From Paenibacillus sabuli (lineage in GTDB: Bacteria; Bacillota; Bacilli; Paenibacillales; Paenibacillaceae): a stretch of 64,000 nucleotides of DNA. Below, piece by piece: positions 44,585 to 54,335 of the stretch (position 1 is its first letter; the number at the start of each line of letters is the position of its first letter). Location: the NCBI RefSeq assembly GCF_014705605.1, contig NZ_JACXIZ010000011.1, positions 1-64,000 of the forward strand. The letters are read 5' to 3'. Below the pieces are notes generated by a model, which was not told the DNA's origin, ran no database searches, and was given only the letters and a program-made list of their open reading frames with translations. The position numbers and the translations under genes were made by a program.

Positions 44585-45406
44585 TCAGCTCCGCACTTGT
44601 TCCATAATCAAGCTCGCCGTCTCCTCAACCGCGCGCCGCGACACGTCAATGACGACGCAGCCGAGCCGATTCATAATTCCGGCCGCATATTCAAGCTCCA
44701 TCTCAATGCGTTCTGTCGTCGCATAAGAGGCGCTGTCCGGCAGTCCGAGCGCCTTCAGACGTTCCTTGCGGATCTGATTGAGATAGCTCGTGCCGATGGT
44801 AAGGCCGACGATTTTCTTTTTGGGAATGGCGAACAGTTCCTCCGGCGGCTTGAGCTCCGGGACAAGGGGGACGTTGGCCACCTTGAACTTGCGGTGGGCC
44901 AGGTACATCGACAACGGCGTTTTCGACGTCCGCGAGACGCCGACGAGCACGATGTCCGCCTTGGACACCCCGCTCGGATCCTTGGCGTCGTCGTAACGGA
45001 CGGCGAACTCCACGGCCTCCACCTTGCGAAAATAATCTTCGTCGAGCACATGGTTCAACCCCGGCTCCTGGCGCGAGGCCTTGCCGGTCTTCTGTTCGAG
45101 GCTGCCGATCAGCGAGCCGAGCAGATCGATAGCCACGACCTCACGACGCTCGCCGAGCTCGGATATATGCCGTCGCAGATGCGGACGCACGAGCGTATAC
45201 AAGACGATCGCATCCTGTCGCCCCGCTCTAGTCATCAGCTCGTCGATCGTGCCTTCGTCCTGGATGAACGGCACGCGCCTGATTTCGTGATTGACCGGAT
45301 GGAATTGGGCGATCGCGGCTCGTACGACCAGCTCCGCGGTATCGCCGGCGGAATCGGACGCGACATAAATGATGACGCTTTTCAAGCTGCCGTTTTTGTC
45401 ATGCAC
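44585..45406 (-). CDS. Pyruvate, water dikinase/PPDK regulatory protein (bifunctional kinase-phosphorylase)
   Basis: A 273-residue DUF299 protein (YqfL in B. subtilis). Such enzymes phosphorylate and dephosphorylate pyruvate phosphate dikinase or PEP synthase with ADP or Pi. It starts with VIIYVASDSAGDTAELVVRA, and the nucleotide loop is VGVSRTSKTPLSMYLAH. In B. subtilis this gene also acts in catabolite control of gluconeogenic genes. A GTG start behind GAGGGGGCAT is used. It lies directly after glyS. Confidence 0.92.
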   Translation of the reverse strand: MHDKNGSLKSVIIYVASDSAGDTAELVVRAAIAQFHPVNHEIRRVPFIQDEGTIDELMTRAGRQDAIVLYTLVRPHLRRHISELGERREVVAIDLLGSLIGSLEQKTGKASRQEPGLNHVLDEDYFRKVEAVEFAVRYDDAKDPSGVSKADIVLVGVSRTSKTPLSMYLAHRKFKVANVPLVPELKPPEELFAIPKKKIVGLTIGTSYLNQIRKERLKALGLPDSASYATTERIEMELEYAAGIMNRLGCVVIDVSRRAVEETASLIMEQVRS

Positions 45407-45427
45407 GGAACATGCCCCCTCTGCGGT

Positions 45428-47515
45428 CTAGGCTTGCCATACCAGCTTGGAAAAGTCCGCAAGCTTGGCGATATCCGAAGCCACGGCAGCCAGCAGCGCC
45501 AGCCGATTGGCTCGCACGGCCGCATCCTCCGCCATGACCATGACCCGATCAAAATACGCCGTCACCGCCGAGCGCAGCGAAGCCAAACGGAGCAGCGCCT
45601 CGGCCGCGTCGCCTTCGTCCAGCGCGGCGTTCACCTGCTCGCTTGTGCTCTGCCAGCGCGTATAAAGATGCCGCTCCTCCTGCTCCACGAACAGCGCCGG
45701 GTCGACAGCCGCGCCCTCGTCCTTGGCGGCCAGATTAGCCACGCGGTTGAACGCATCGACGACCAGCTTGAACTGCTCCCGTTCCTCGCCGCTCGCTTGG
45801 GCAAACACGGCCGACGCGCGCTCTACCGTCATGCGCAGATTGTCGAAGCCTACGCTCATCACCGCGTCCACGACGTCGTATCGAATGCCGTGATCGGCCA
45901 GCATCGTCTTGACGCGAAGCCCGAAGAAGTCGTGCAGTTCCTTGGCAATGTCCGTCCGCTCGCGCTTCAAGCCGCGCCCGGCATGAACATCCAGCGCCAG
46001 CTCGAACAACGCATCCAGCCGGAAAGCAAAGCCGTGCGTGATGATCGTCTGCACGATCCCCGCCGCCTGGCGCCGCAAGCCGTAAGGGTCCTGCGAGCCG
46101 GTCGGTACAATGCCGATGGCAAAGCATCCGGCAATCGTATCCAGCTTGTCCGCGATGCCCACGATGGCGCCGACGACCGAAGCCGGCGCCGAATCGCCGG
46201 AGAAGCGCGGCTGGTAATGCTCGAACACCGCGCGCGCGACCGCTTCCCGTTCGCCGGCCTTGCGCGCGTAATCCTCGCCCATGATACCCTGCAGCTCGGG
46301 AAATTCGTAGACCATTTGGGTGACCAGGTCGAATTTGCAGATGGCCGCAGCCCGGTGGATGTCGCTCGCCTGTGTCTGATCCGCTCCGCTCAGTTCCGCC
46401 AGACGGTCCGCGATCGCCACGACGCGCCGCACTTTGTCTGCCGTCGACCCGAGCTCCTCGTGGTACACGATCGACTCCAGCTTGACCAGCGCATCCGCGA
46501 TCGGCAGCTTTTGATCCTCCGCATAGAAGAACTTGGCGTCCGACAGACGCGCCCGGAGCACCTTTTCGTTGCCGCGCGCGACCGTCTCCAGCGCCGTGCG
46601 ATTGCCGTTGCGCACCGTTACGAAATACGGCAGCAGCGCGCCGTTGTCGTCCTTGACCGGGAAGTAGCGCTGGTGCTCGCGCATCGAGGTGATCAGCACC
46701 TCCTGCGGAATGTGCAGGAACGACGGATCGAACTGGCCGAACAGCACGCTGGGCGTCTCGACGAGGAAGAGCACTTCCTCCAGCAGATCCTCCTTGATCT
46801 CGATATGCCAGCCCTTCTCCTGCGCGAGCGCCCGGATCTGTTCCTGGATCAGCGCCTCCCGCTCGGCCACATCGGCGATCACGTGCTGCTGACGCAGACG
46901 CTCCACATAGTGCGAGGGGCGATCAATTTTCGTCTCTTGGCCGAGGAAGCGGTGGCCACGCGTCACATTGCCGCTCGTGACGCCTGCGATTTCCAGCGGC
47001 ACGATCGTTTCGCCGTACAGCGCGGTCAGCCAGCGAATCGGCCGTACGAAGCGGAGCTCGTTGCTGCCCCAGCGCATATTTTTGGGAAAGGACATGCCGC
47101 GAATGAGCGAAGTCAAGCCCTCCGGCAGCAGCGCCTCGCTGGCCAGCCCCGCACTACGGCGCCGCGCGTACACATACTCGACGCCTTGCAGCTCCTTGAA
47201 GATCAGCTCGCCGGGCTCCACGCCTTGACTGCGGGCAAAGCCCAGCGCCGCCTTGCTCCAAGCGCCCTCGGCGTCCACGGCGATTTTGCGGGACGGTCCT
47301 TTCACCTCCTCGTCGATATCGGATTGCTTGTCCGCGACCTGCCGGGCAATGACGGCAATCCGGCGCGGCGTGCCGAAGGCCTCGAGCTCACCGTGTCCGA
47401 TTCGCGAATCGGACAGCCAAGCTCCTACCTTCTCCTTCAGTTGGTTCATCGCGCCGCGCACGAACCGGGCCGGAATTTCCTCCATTCCGATCTCAAGCAG
47501 CAAATCGTTAGCCAT
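45428..47515 (-). CDS. glyS: Glycine--tRNA ligase, beta subunit
   Basis: Beta subunit of the alpha2beta2 bacterial glycyl-tRNA synthetase, which recognises tRNA-Gly. The 695-residue protein begins [26 protein letters not shown]. It contains the HD-like segment and [32 protein letters not shown], with the C-terminal anticodon-binding (DALR-like) region. The start overlaps the glyQ stop by eight bases. Confidence 0.97.
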   Translation of the reverse strand: MANDLLLEIGMEEIPARFVRGAMNQLKEKVGAWLSDSRIGHGELEAFGTPRRIAVIARQVADKQSDIDEEVKGPSRKIAVDAEGAWSKAALGFARSQGVEPGELIFKELQGVEYVYARRRSAGLASEALLPEGLTSLIRGMSFPKNMRWGSNELRFVRPIRWLTALYGETIVPLEIAGVTSGNVTRGHRFLGQETKIDRPSHYVERLRQQHVIADVAEREALIQEQIRALAQEKGWHIEIKEDLLEEVLFLVETPSVLFGQFDPSFLHIPQEVLITSMREHQRYFPVKDDNGALLPYFVTVRNGNRTALETVARGNEKVLRARLSDAKFFYAEDQKLPIADALVKLESIVYHEELGSTADKVRRVVAIADRLAELSGADQTQASDIHRAAAICKFDLVTQMVYEFPELQGIMGEDYARKAGEREAVARAVFEHYQPRFSGDSAPASVVGAIVGIADKLDTIAGCFAIGIVPTGSQDPYGLRRQAAGIVQTIITHGFAFRLDALFELALDVHAGRGLKRERTDIAKELHDFFGLRVKTMLADHGIRYDVVDAVMSVGFDNLRMTVERASAVFAQASGEEREQFKLVVDAFNRVANLAAKDEGAAVDPALFVEQEERHLYTRWQSTSEQVNAALDEGDAAEALLRLASLRSAVTAYFDRVMVMAEDAAVRANRLALLAAVASDIAKLADFSKLVWQA

Positions 47516-48395
47516 TGCCGGACACTCCTTCCTTCAGCAGCGGGAAACCTAGCCGCTTGCGTTCTTCCAGGTATGCAGCAGCGCATGCGCGCGCCAGATT
47601 GCGGACGCGCATGATGTAGCCGGTGCGTTCCGTGACGCTGATCGCACCGCGCGCATCCAGCAGGTTAAACGCATGCGAGCATTTCAGCACATAGTCGTAC
47701 GCCGGAAAGACGAGATGCTGATCCATCGTCTTTTGCGCTTCCTTCTCGTACATCGCGAACAGCTCGAACAGCATTTCCGTATTGGACGTCTCGAATGTAT
47801 ATTTCGAGTGCTCGTATTCCGGCTGCAAAAAGATATCGCCGTAGGTCACGCCGTCCACCCACTCCAGCTCAAAGACATTCTCCTTGTCCTGAATATACGA
47901 GGCGAGCCGCTCCAGCCCGTACGTAATCTCGACGGAGACCGGGGACGCATCGATGCCGCCAACCTGCTGGAAATAGGTGAATTGGGTAATCTCCATGCCG
48001 TCAAGCCAGACCTCCCAGCCCAGGCCCCAGGCGCCGAGACCGGGATGCTCCCAGTTATCCTCGACGAACCGAATGTCGTGCAGGAGCGGATCGATGCCGA
48101 GCTCGCGCAGACTGTCCAGATACAATTCCTGAATATTGTCCGGGGAAGGCTTCATGATGACTTGGAATTGATGATGCTGATAGAGCCGGTTCGGGTTTTC
48201 CCCGTACCGGCCGTCTGCCGGCCTTCTCGACGGCTCGACGTACGCCACGTTCCACGGCTCGGGCCCGATCGACCGCAAAAACGTCATCGGATTGAGCGTG
48301 CCCGCTCCCTTTTCCGTGTCATACGGCTGGACGACGATGCATTTTTGCTGCGCCCAATACTGCTGCAGCGTCAAAATCATACTTTGCACATTCAT
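47508..48395 (-). CDS. glyQ: Glycine--tRNA ligase, alpha subunit
   Basis: Catalytic alpha subunit of the tetrameric glycyl-tRNA synthetase, 295 residues. Class II motifs are visible in [43 protein letters not shown], which is characteristic of GlyQ, and [21 protein letters not shown]. It is the first gene after a glycine-responsive T-box leader and is translationally coupled to glyS. AGAAGGGGTG precedes the ATG. Confidence 0.97.
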   Translation of the reverse strand: MNVQSMILTLQQYWAQQKCIVVQPYDTEKGAGTLNPMTFLRSIGPEPWNVAYVEPSRRPADGRYGENPNRLYQHHQFQVIMKPSPDNIQELYLDSLRELGIDPLLHDIRFVEDNWEHPGLGAWGLGWEVWLDGMEITQFTYFQQVGGIDASPVSVEITYGLERLASYIQDKENVFELEWVDGVTYGDIFLQPEYEHSKYTFETSNTEMLFELFAMYEKEAQKTMDQHLVFPAYDYVLKCSHAFNLLDARGAISVTERTGYIMRVRNLARACAAAYLEERKRLGFPLLKEGVSGNG

Positions 48396-48436
48396 TGCTC
48401 GTTAGCACCCCTTCTCACGAATCCACAAGCCAAAAA

Positions 48437-48706
48437 CTCCCGTCCCTATGTCTTGTGCGCACAAGACATAGGGACGGGAGAGATTCCCGCGGTTCCACCC
48501 TACTTGGCCATCGTTCGCCGCCCGTTTCGCAATGCAGGCAGCGGCCTCACGGCCCGCTTTTCATGAAAGGCGTCTCGCCTTGTTCGCATGCCTGCTCCGA
48601 AAAGGCCGTTCGCTATAGGCCCGCCCGGGCTCGCACCATTCCCGGCTCGCTAATTACGCAAGGTTCCCTATACCTACTCTTTTCTTCATCGCAACGAATG
48701 CAATAA
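48437..48706 (-). promoter_or_regulatory. Glycine T-box riboswitch leader of glyQS
   Basis: The leader senses uncharged tRNA-Gly and reads through the terminator when glycine is limiting. The T-box sequence AGGGTGGAACCGCG occurs on the minus strand at 48501-48488. The stem I region shows GAACGGCC, with GGC (48607-48605) as the candidate glycine specifier codon. The terminator is a perfect 44-base palindrome (48437-48480, 22-base arms) followed by GTTTTTGG. The sequence CCCGTCCCT after the T-box can alternatively pair with AGGG to form the antiterminator. Only the specifier assignment is uncertain. Confidence 0.93.
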
Positions 48707-48712
48707 TACATT

Positions 48713-48741
48713 ATCTTAGTCCTAATGGCGCGAATTGTCAA
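48713..48741 (-). promoter_or_regulatory. Promoter of the glyQS T-box transcript
   Basis: TTGACA (48741-48736) and TAAGAT (48718-48713) on the minus strand, 17 bases apart. The -35 element lies within the last codons of recO, so glyQS transcription starts inside the recO 3' end. Confidence 0.75.
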
Positions 48742-49513
48742 CCCCTGATCCGTCCGCCAAATTCGCCAGCCCATAGCGGTCCAGCTGCTCCAGAAAGGCG
48801 CGCGATTTGAGCTGCAGGCCCAAATGCGCGTCGGTCAGCCGCCGCATCGCCTCGCGCAGCGCCCGCTTCGTATCTGGCGAGACCTGGACATTGCCGAGCC
48901 TGCGCATGTCCATGCCGCGAAACAGGCGCAGCAGCTTGAGCACGCTCTCGGGTACGGCCAGATGCTCCGGGTCGCCTTGGCGGCAGCGGCGGCATAGCAC
49001 ACCGCCCGAGCGCCAGCTCAGCACGAACGGTCCTTCTCCGCCGCCGCATGAGAGGCACTGCTCCAGTTCGGGCGCGTAACCCGCCAGCTCCAGCACCTTC
49101 ATCTCGAACAGATGCGCCGTCACCTGAGGGTCCTTGCCCGCCTGGATGGCTTGCAGGCAGGCGTTCAGTTGGTTGAACATCGCCCCGCTCGCCTCATTGT
49201 CCTGCGTTGCGCGATCGGCCAGCTCCACGGCATACGAGGCGTACGCTGTCATATCGAGCTGTTCGCGCAGCCTTTGATTCGCCTCCAGCACCTCGCCATG
49301 ATTCAGCGTCCCGAGGCCCTCGCCTTTGCGGTAGAACGAATAATCGCCATGCGTGAAGAGCTGGCCCAGCGAGCCGTGCCGGCTGCGCGGCTTTTTGGCG
49401 CCGCGAATCACGACGCCGATTTTGCCGTGCGTGTTGGTGAGCAGCGTCACGATCTTGTTGGCTTCGCCATAGTCGACGCTGCGGATCACGATGCCTTCTA
49501 CGCGGTACTGCAT
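48722..49513 (-). CDS. recO: DNA repair protein RecO
   Basis: Recombination mediator that, with RecR, loads RecA and anneals ssDNA coated with SSB. About 263 residues: an N-terminal OB fold (MQYRVEGIVIRSVDYGEANKIV, GVVIRGAKKPRSRHGS), a helical bundle and a C-terminal zinc site (CLSCGG and LCRRCR). The ATG seven bases after GGCGGAG is used; another ATG lies two codons upstream. The upstream extension of the frame overlaps yqzL in another frame and is not coding. Confidence 0.94.
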   Translation of the reverse strand: MQYRVEGIVIRSVDYGEANKIVTLLTNTHGKIGVVIRGAKKPRSRHGSLGQLFTHGDYSFYRKGEGLGTLNHGEVLEANQRLREQLDMTAYASYAVELADRATQDNEASGAMFNQLNACLQAIQAGKDPQVTAHLFEMKVLELAGYAPELEQCLSCGGGEGPFVLSWRSGGVLCRRCRQGDPEHLAVPESVLKLLRLFRGMDMRRLGNVQVSPDTKRALREAMRRLTDAHLGLQLKSRAFLEQLDRYGLANLADGSGVDNSRH

Positions 49514-49554
49514 GTTCATTCTCCGCCCTTTCTGCAGCGCCCGCCGCGGACTCC

Positions 49555-49698
49555 TTACTCCCGCTCGGCGGCAGCGTCCTCCTCGTCCGCTTCGCCCGGC
49601 TGCGCGTCGCCCGGCTCGGTCTCGCCGACCTCTTTGTACAGCAAAAACGATTCCACATCGCCACTGAGCGTAAAATAGGTCCATGAAAAATTCCGCAT
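49555..49698 (-). CDS. yqzL: YqzL family small protein (47 residues)
   Basis: Too short for common gene-callers. The 47-residue product begins MRNFSWTYFTLSGDVESFLLYKEV and ends in an acidic tail (GEADEEDAAAERE). The FSW...T/SG...SFLLYKE pattern and the location between era and recO are those of YqzL in Bacilli. Function unknown. AGGGGAAGGA precedes the ATG, and its stop codon is about 40 bases before the recO start, so it should be part of the era-recO transcript. Confidence 0.85.
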   Translation of the reverse strand: MRNFSWTYFTLSGDVESFLLYKEVGETEPGDAQPGEADEEDAAAERE

Positions 49699-49783
49699 TC
49701 GAACACTCGTCCTTCCCCTGTGGATTCATATGCCCCAGTCGTTAGGATGCGATAATCGGATGCGGGTTATCCAGCCCGCCGCG

Positions 49784-50704
49784 CTACTCGTCGCGGAAGC
49801 CCAGATCCTTCAGGACGCGGTCATGATTGCGCCAATCCTTCTTCACTTTTACCCAAAGCTCGAGGAAAATGCGCGAGCCGAGCAGATGCTCGATATCGGT
49901 GCGCGCCATTCGCCCCACTTCTTTGAGCAGCGCGCCGCGTTTGCCGATGACGATGCCCTTCTGCGAGTCGCGCTCGACATAGATGACGGCGCCGATCTGC
50001 ACGACGTCGTTGGCCCCCTTGCTCATGCTTTCGATTTCGACCGCAATCGAATGCGGGATTTCCTCGCGCGTCAGATGGAGAATTTTCTCCCGGATCAGCT
50101 CGGCGCAGACAAATTGCTCGGGATGATCGGTGATCTGATCATCCGGATAATATTGCGGGCCCTCCGGTAAATACGCGGTCAGTTCGTCAAGCAGCGTTTG
50201 CACGTTGTTGCCCTCGAGCGCCGAGACCGGAATGATTTGATCAAAATCGTGGAGCCCCTTGTATTGCGCAATGATCGGCAGCAGCTCCTCCGGATGCACC
50301 TTGTCGATTTTGTTCAGGACGAGCACGACCGGCGCCTCCGACTGCTTAAGCATATTGATAATGTAGCGGTCTCCGCCGCCCAGTCCCTCCGAGACGTCGA
50401 CGAGCAGGAGGATCGCGTCGACCTCGCTGAGCGCGCTTTCCGCCGAGCGTATCATATGTTCCCCGAGCTTGGAGCTCGGCTTGTGGATGCCCGGCGTGTC
50501 CAGGAACACAATTTGCGCGCGCTCCGTCGTATAGACGCCGTGGATTTTGTTGCGCGTCGTCTGCGGCTTGTCGGACATGATCGCGATTTTTTGTCCGATG
50601 ATGCGATTCACGAGCGTGGATTTGCCTACGTTCGGCCGACCGACGATCGCGACGAAGCCGGAATGGTAGCTCGCTTGCTTGCCGCTTGGATGGTTCGTGA
50701 TGAT
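49784..50704 (-). CDS. era: GTPase Era, with a non-canonical ATC start codon
   Basis: Era is an essential 16S rRNA-binding GTPase for 30S maturation. The G1 loop [10 protein letters not shown]3 DTPG and G4 NKID are present, followed by the C-terminal KH domain ([15 protein letters not shown]). The in-frame sequence before G1 reads [20 protein letters not shown]. It contains no ATG, GTG, TTG or CTG between a stop codon inside the cdd 3' end and the GTG after the P-loop. The codon ATC, repeated twice, sits seven bases after AAAGGAG and would give a normal 306-residue protein (305 from the second ATC). Starting at the downstream GTG would delete G1, so it is rejected. Confidence 0.85.
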   Translation of the reverse strand: MITNHPSGKQASYHSGFVAIVGRPNVGKSTLVNRIIGQKIAIMSDKPQTTRNKIHGVYTTERAQIVFLDTPGIHKPSSKLGEHMIRSAESALSEVDAILLLVDVSEGLGGGDRYIINMLKQSEAPVVLVLNKIDKVHPEELLPIIAQYKGLHDFDQIIPVSALEGNNVQTLLDELTAYLPEGPQYYPDDQITDHPEQFVCAELIREKILHLTREEIPHSIAVEIESMSKGANDVVQIGAVIYVERDSQKGIVIGKRGALLKEVGRMARTDIEHLLGSRIFLELWVKVKKDWRNHDRVLKDLGFRDE

Positions 50705-50720
50705 GGTCCAGCTCCTTTCT

Positions 50721-51161
50721 TTATTGTGCCTTGTCCGGCGGTTCTTTCAAGGCAAACGCGCCCGGCAGCAGCTGAGCGCCCGTCTGTGCGCGCCACTGTC
50801 CCTGCAGGTTGCCCATCCAGACCGGCATATCCGGTCCGCACAGCTCCATGATGACTTGACGGCACACCCCGCAAGGGGAAATCGGACCCTCCGTATTGGC
50901 CACGACGGCCAGCGCGCGGAAGCTGCCAGGCCGCCTGCCGTCGGCAATCGCCCGAAACAGCGCGGTGCGCTCCGAGCAGTTGGTCGGACCGTAAGCCGCG
51001 TTCTCTACGTTGCAGCCCGCATGAATGATCCCATCCTCATCCAGCAGGGCTGCGCCTACGGCAAAGCCGGAATACGGGGCGTAAGCCCGCGCCCGAGCCT
51101 CGCGCGCCGCCTGCTGGAGACGCTCAAGCGCTTCGGGCTGCAATTCATACGGATCTTGCAT
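50721..51161 (-). CDS. cdd: Cytidine deaminase
   Basis: A zinc enzyme deaminating cytidine and deoxycytidine to uridine forms in pyrimidine salvage. The 146-residue protein shows FAVGAALL, the zinc-site pattern [21 protein letters not shown] (the usual C-A-E is C-S-E here) and the second zinc segment [24 protein letters not shown] precedes the ATG. It lies between dgkA and era, as in B. subtilis. Confidence 0.95.
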   Translation of the reverse strand: MQDPYELQPEALERLQQAAREARARAYAPYSGFAVGAALLDEDGIIHAGCNVENAAYGPTNCSERTALFRAIADGRRPGSFRALAVVANTEGPISPCGVCRQVIMELCGPDMPVWMGNLQGQWRAQTGAQLLPGAFALKEPPDKAQ

Positions 51162-51188
51162 GTCGACATCGCTCCTTTGCCGTTGCGG

Positions 51189-51566
51189 TCAATTGTTGAA
51201 CTCCAGCCAGCCGAGCCGCTCTGCCAGCGGCGGCCCGAGCACCAGCAGCCCGATGACCGCCGCGCCCAGCGCCATGATCAACACCGCCGCTGCGGCCGTA
51301 TCCTTGGCCGCCTTGGCCAGCGGATGCAGCTCCGGCGATGCGAGGTCAACGAGCCGCTCGATCGCAGTATTGGTCAGCTCCGCAGCGATGACGATGCAGC
51401 AGGCCCCGATCAGCAGCGCCCAGCTCTGCCGGGATACGCCCAGCACAGCCGCGGTTGTTAGTACCGCGGCGGCGGCCCCCAGATGAAAGCGCATATGACG
51501 CTGCGTGCGCACCGCATAAGCGAGGCCCGACACGGCATATTTGGCGCTGCTCAGGAAGCGGCGCAT
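51189..51566 (-). CDS. dgkA: Diacylglycerol kinase/undecaprenol kinase
   Basis: A small integral membrane kinase; Gram-positive homologues phosphorylate undecaprenol to recycle the cell-wall lipid carrier. The 125-residue protein has three hydrophobic helices and the signature ELTNTAIERLVDLASPELHPLAKAAKDTAAAAVLIMA with the catalytic glutamate and Asp/Lys residues. Its start overlaps the ybeY stop by one base. Confidence 0.94.
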   Translation of the reverse strand: MRRFLSSAKYAVSGLAYAVRTQRHMRFHLGAAAAVLTTAAVLGVSRQSWALLIGACCIVIAAELTNTAIERLVDLASPELHPLAKAAKDTAAAAVLIMALGAAVIGLLVLGPPLAERLGWLEFNN

Positions 51567-52063
51567 TACCGATGCAGACCCGCTTGCTGCAGCACCTGCT
51601 CCTGCTTGGCGGTCATTATCGCTTCGCTCTGCGTGTCCTGATGGTCGTATCCGAGCAGATGCAAAAAACCGTGCACGAACAAAAACCCAAGCTCGCGCTC
51701 GAAGGAGTGGCCGTATTCCTCGCTTTGGGCGCGGGTACGCTCCACGGAGATGATGATGTCGCCCAGCATGTCCGGCAACGGCAGCCCTTCTGCGAGCTCG
51801 TCCGCTTCGTAGACGATCTCCAGCTCGTCCGCCCCATGCTCCTGCATCGCGAACGACAGTACGTCCGTGGGACGGTCGATGCCGCGGTAGTCGCGGTTCA
51901 ACTGATGGATCGACTCATCGTCCACCAGGGTGAGCGCGACCTCGCCCTCGTTCACCTGCTCCGCAGCAGCCGCCAGCTGCAGCAGCTCCCGAAGGCGCCC
52001 GATGATTGCTTCGTCGATCGGCTCGATCGTTTGTTCATTGCTCCATTCCAGTTTTATACTCAT
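51566..52063 (-). CDS. ybeY: Endoribonuclease YbeY
   Basis: A zinc-dependent endoribonuclease involved in 16S rRNA 3' maturation and ribosome quality control. About 165 residues, ending in the zinc motif HGFLHLLGYDH (H-x3-H-x5-H). NRDYRGIDRPTDVLSFAM is another family signature. The ATG overlaps the pgpH stop (ATGA) and is preceded by AAAGGAGCG within pgpH. The frame is open further upstream inside pgpH without meaning. Confidence 0.95.
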   Translation of the reverse strand: MSIKLEWSNEQTIEPIDEAIIGRLRELLQLAAAAEQVNEGEVALTLVDDESIHQLNRDYRGIDRPTDVLSFAMQEHGADELEIVYEADELAEGLPLPDMLGDIIISVERTRAQSEEYGHSFERELGFLFVHGFLHLLGYDHQDTQSEAIMTAKQEQVLQQAGLHR

Positions 52064-54321
52064 GCAGGACGCTCCTTTGTCGCGCTGGGCTTGACGTCTT
52101 CCGGGTATTCGATGCGGGAATGGAAGATGCCGATGACGCTTTCCTTTAGCGTCTCCGCAATTTTGTCCAGTTCCTTCATCGTCAGATCGCATTCGTTGAA
52201 TTGATTGTCTTCCAGCCGGCCTTTGATAATTTTGTGAATCATCGACTCGACCTGCTCCACCGTCGGATTGCGCAGGCTGCGCACGGCCGCTTCGATACAG
52301 TCTGCGATGCCGACGATCGCCGCTTCCTTGGACTGCGCCTTCGGTCCCGGGTAGCGGAAGTCGTCCTCCGTGAAGTCGGGCTCTACGCCGTCCGCCTCGG
52401 CCAGCTTAAGCGCCTTGTGATAAAAATATTTGAGAAATGTCGTGCCGTGATGCTGCTCCGCGATATCGCGCAGCGGCTTCGGAATATTGTGGGACTTGAG
52501 CATCTCCACACCGTCGCGCGCATGCGCGATGATGATCGACTTGCTGAGCTCTGGCTCGATGGAATCGTGCGGATTCTCGATGTTGCTCTGATTCTCGATA
52601 AAATAGCTGGGCCGCTTCGTCTTGCCGATGTCATGATAGTAGGAGCCGACGCGGCATAGCAGCCCGTCTGCGCCGATCGCTTCCGCCGCCGCCTCCGACA
52701 GATTGCCGACCATCACGCTATGGTGATAGGTGCCCGGCGTCTCGGTGAGCAGCTTGCGCAGCAGCGGGTGATTCGGATTGGACAGCTCGACCAGCTTGAG
52801 CGCCGACAGGATACCGAATGTGACCTCGAAGAACGGCATCAACCCGATGACCAGCACCGCCGTCAGCAGGCCGCTGGCGAAGGCAAAGCCGATCGAATAC
52901 AGCAGCTCCGTGCGATCGAACGGCTGGCCGATCATCAGCACCGCCAGCGCAGCCGCCGAGCCGAACAGGCTGATCATGATCCCCGCCTTCAGAATCGTCG
53001 AGCGCTGACTGGCCCGATGGATGGAGAAGATCGCGGCGAAGGACACGACAATGATGACGAATCCGAAGTGGAAATCGAAAATTTCGCCTTGATGCGTATT
53101 GAACAGAATGCTGCCGAGCATAGCGAATAAAATCGAACTGATCATTGCCAAATGAACGTCCAGCAGCAGCGTGATCAAAATCGTCCCCATCGCAGCCGGC
53201 GCCAACAGACCGATATAGGCATCCGTTTGCGTCTGGATCAGGCCGATAATTTGCATCAGACCGACGTTCAGCACAAAAATCAGCAGCAGCATCAGCAGCT
53301 GCGCATTGGTGTACTGTGTCCGCTTCGGATGATTGGAGACGCCGGCGGAATACAGCATGAACTGGTATACCACGAGCATGAACAGGCCCGAGAGCAGCAG
53401 CACGCCCAGCTGCGGCCAGTACGATTTTTTGCTGTCGAGCAGCCCCAGCGCCTGCAGCTTGTCGTAGGCGTCTTGCGTGATCCGCTCGCCCTCGCGGACG
53501 ACGATGTCGCCCTCGCCGATGACGACCTTGGGCGTGTTTTCCTTCGCCAGCCTGCGCGCTTCCTCGGTCGCCTGGGTGTCGGCGAATTTGTTGGGCATGA
53601 TCGCGTAGCGCGCCAGCTCCTGCACAATTTCCCGTTGCGTGCGGTCAGGCAGCGAGCTGGCATTGACCAGCTCCGCGACCTTGGTGCGCGCCGTCTCGGC
53701 TTCGCGCAATTGATCGTTCATCAGCTCGCGCACGATTTCGCGGGCCACGACCCGCATATCCTCGAGCTGATCCGAGTCCATGCGCGGCAGCTTATAGAAG
53801 GTCTCCTCAGGGATGGTATACTGCTGCTCCTTGACCGTCTCCGCCATTTCCTCGAGCAGCCCTTTGTTATAGGTGTCCTGTACGCGGTTGGCGCGCACGA
53901 AGTCGTCTACGAATTGGGTGTAGCGGCGCGGAATTTCGGTCCGATAGATATCGACCTTATTCTGCTGCGTGACCTGTGCGTCCTGATTGATCTGGTCCAT
54001 TCTGGCGAAGATCTGATCGATCAGATTCTCGTTGCGCAGCGCCACAATGTTGTATACCGTCTCGACGCGTTCGGACGCTTCCTCCTGCGCCTGGATCGTC
54101 GCCTTCTCGTCCGCCCACTCCTTGGGCGCGCGAATATCGCGGTCGGCCGTGCCGCCGAGCTCGACATTATATGTCTTGGGTACGAGGTGAGGGGCCATGG
54201 AGAAGTAAAAAAGCAGCACGAACAGCAGCAGCAGCGCCAGTCGCACGCCCTTGCTTTGCTTCCAGTTCGTCAGCTTGAAAGGCCGGGGGCCCGTCTGCTT
54301 TTTTTCCTGGCGTTGCGTCAT
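52060..54321 (-). CDS. pgpH: 7TM receptor-type HD phosphodiesterase (PgpH/YqfF)
   Basis: A membrane cyclic-di-AMP phosphodiesterase. The 753-residue protein has one N-terminal helix, a large extracytoplasmic 7TMR-HDED region (about residues 55-280), seven transmembrane helices (about 300-480) and a cytoplasmic HD domain. The latter shows HHSVMVGNLSEAAAEAIGADG, YYHDIGKTKRP with the metal-binding His-Asp, and IIAHARDGVEML. It lies between phoH and ybeY, the usual order in Firmicutes. Confidence 0.94.
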   Translation of the reverse strand: MTQRQEKKQTGPRPFKLTNWKQSKGVRLALLLLFVLLFYFSMAPHLVPKTYNVELGGTADRDIRAPKEWADEKATIQAQEEASERVETVYNIVALRNENLIDQIFARMDQINQDAQVTQQNKVDIYRTEIPRRYTQFVDDFVRANRVQDTYNKGLLEEMAETVKEQQYTIPEETFYKLPRMDSDQLEDMRVVAREIVRELMNDQLREAETARTKVAELVNASSLPDRTQREIVQELARYAIMPNKFADTQATEEARRLAKENTPKVVIGEGDIVVREGERITQDAYDKLQALGLLDSKKSYWPQLGVLLLSGLFMLVVYQFMLYSAGVSNHPKRTQYTNAQLLMLLLIFVLNVGLMQIIGLIQTQTDAYIGLLAPAAMGTILITLLLDVHLAMISSILFAMLGSILFNTHQGEIFDFHFGFVIIVVSFAAIFSIHRASQRSTILKAGIMISLFGSAAALAVLMIGQPFDRTELLYSIGFAFASGLLTAVLVIGLMPFFEVTFGILSALKLVELSNPNHPLLRKLLTETPGTYHHSVMVGNLSEAAAEAIGADGLLCRVGSYYHDIGKTKRPSYFIENQSNIENPHDSIEPELSKSIIIAHARDGVEMLKSHNIPKPLRDIAEQHHGTTFLKYFYHKALKLAEADGVEPDFTEDDFRYPGPKAQSKEAAIVGIADCIEAAVRSLRNPTVEQVESMIHKIIKGRLEDNQFNECDLTMKELDKIAETLKESVIGIFHSRIEYPEDVKPSATKERPA

Positions 54322-54335
54322 GCCAAGCTCCTCCT

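Noticed and set aside
44597-47614. Very long plus-strand open frame (about 1000 codons) opposite glyS and the PPDK regulator gene
   Set aside because: It is antisense to two certain genes, has Arg/His/Leu-rich composition typical of GC-rich shadow frames and no recognisable domain.
49784-50611. Starting Era at the GTG of 50611
   Set aside because: It would remove the G1 nucleotide-binding loop, which is intact immediately upstream in the same frame.
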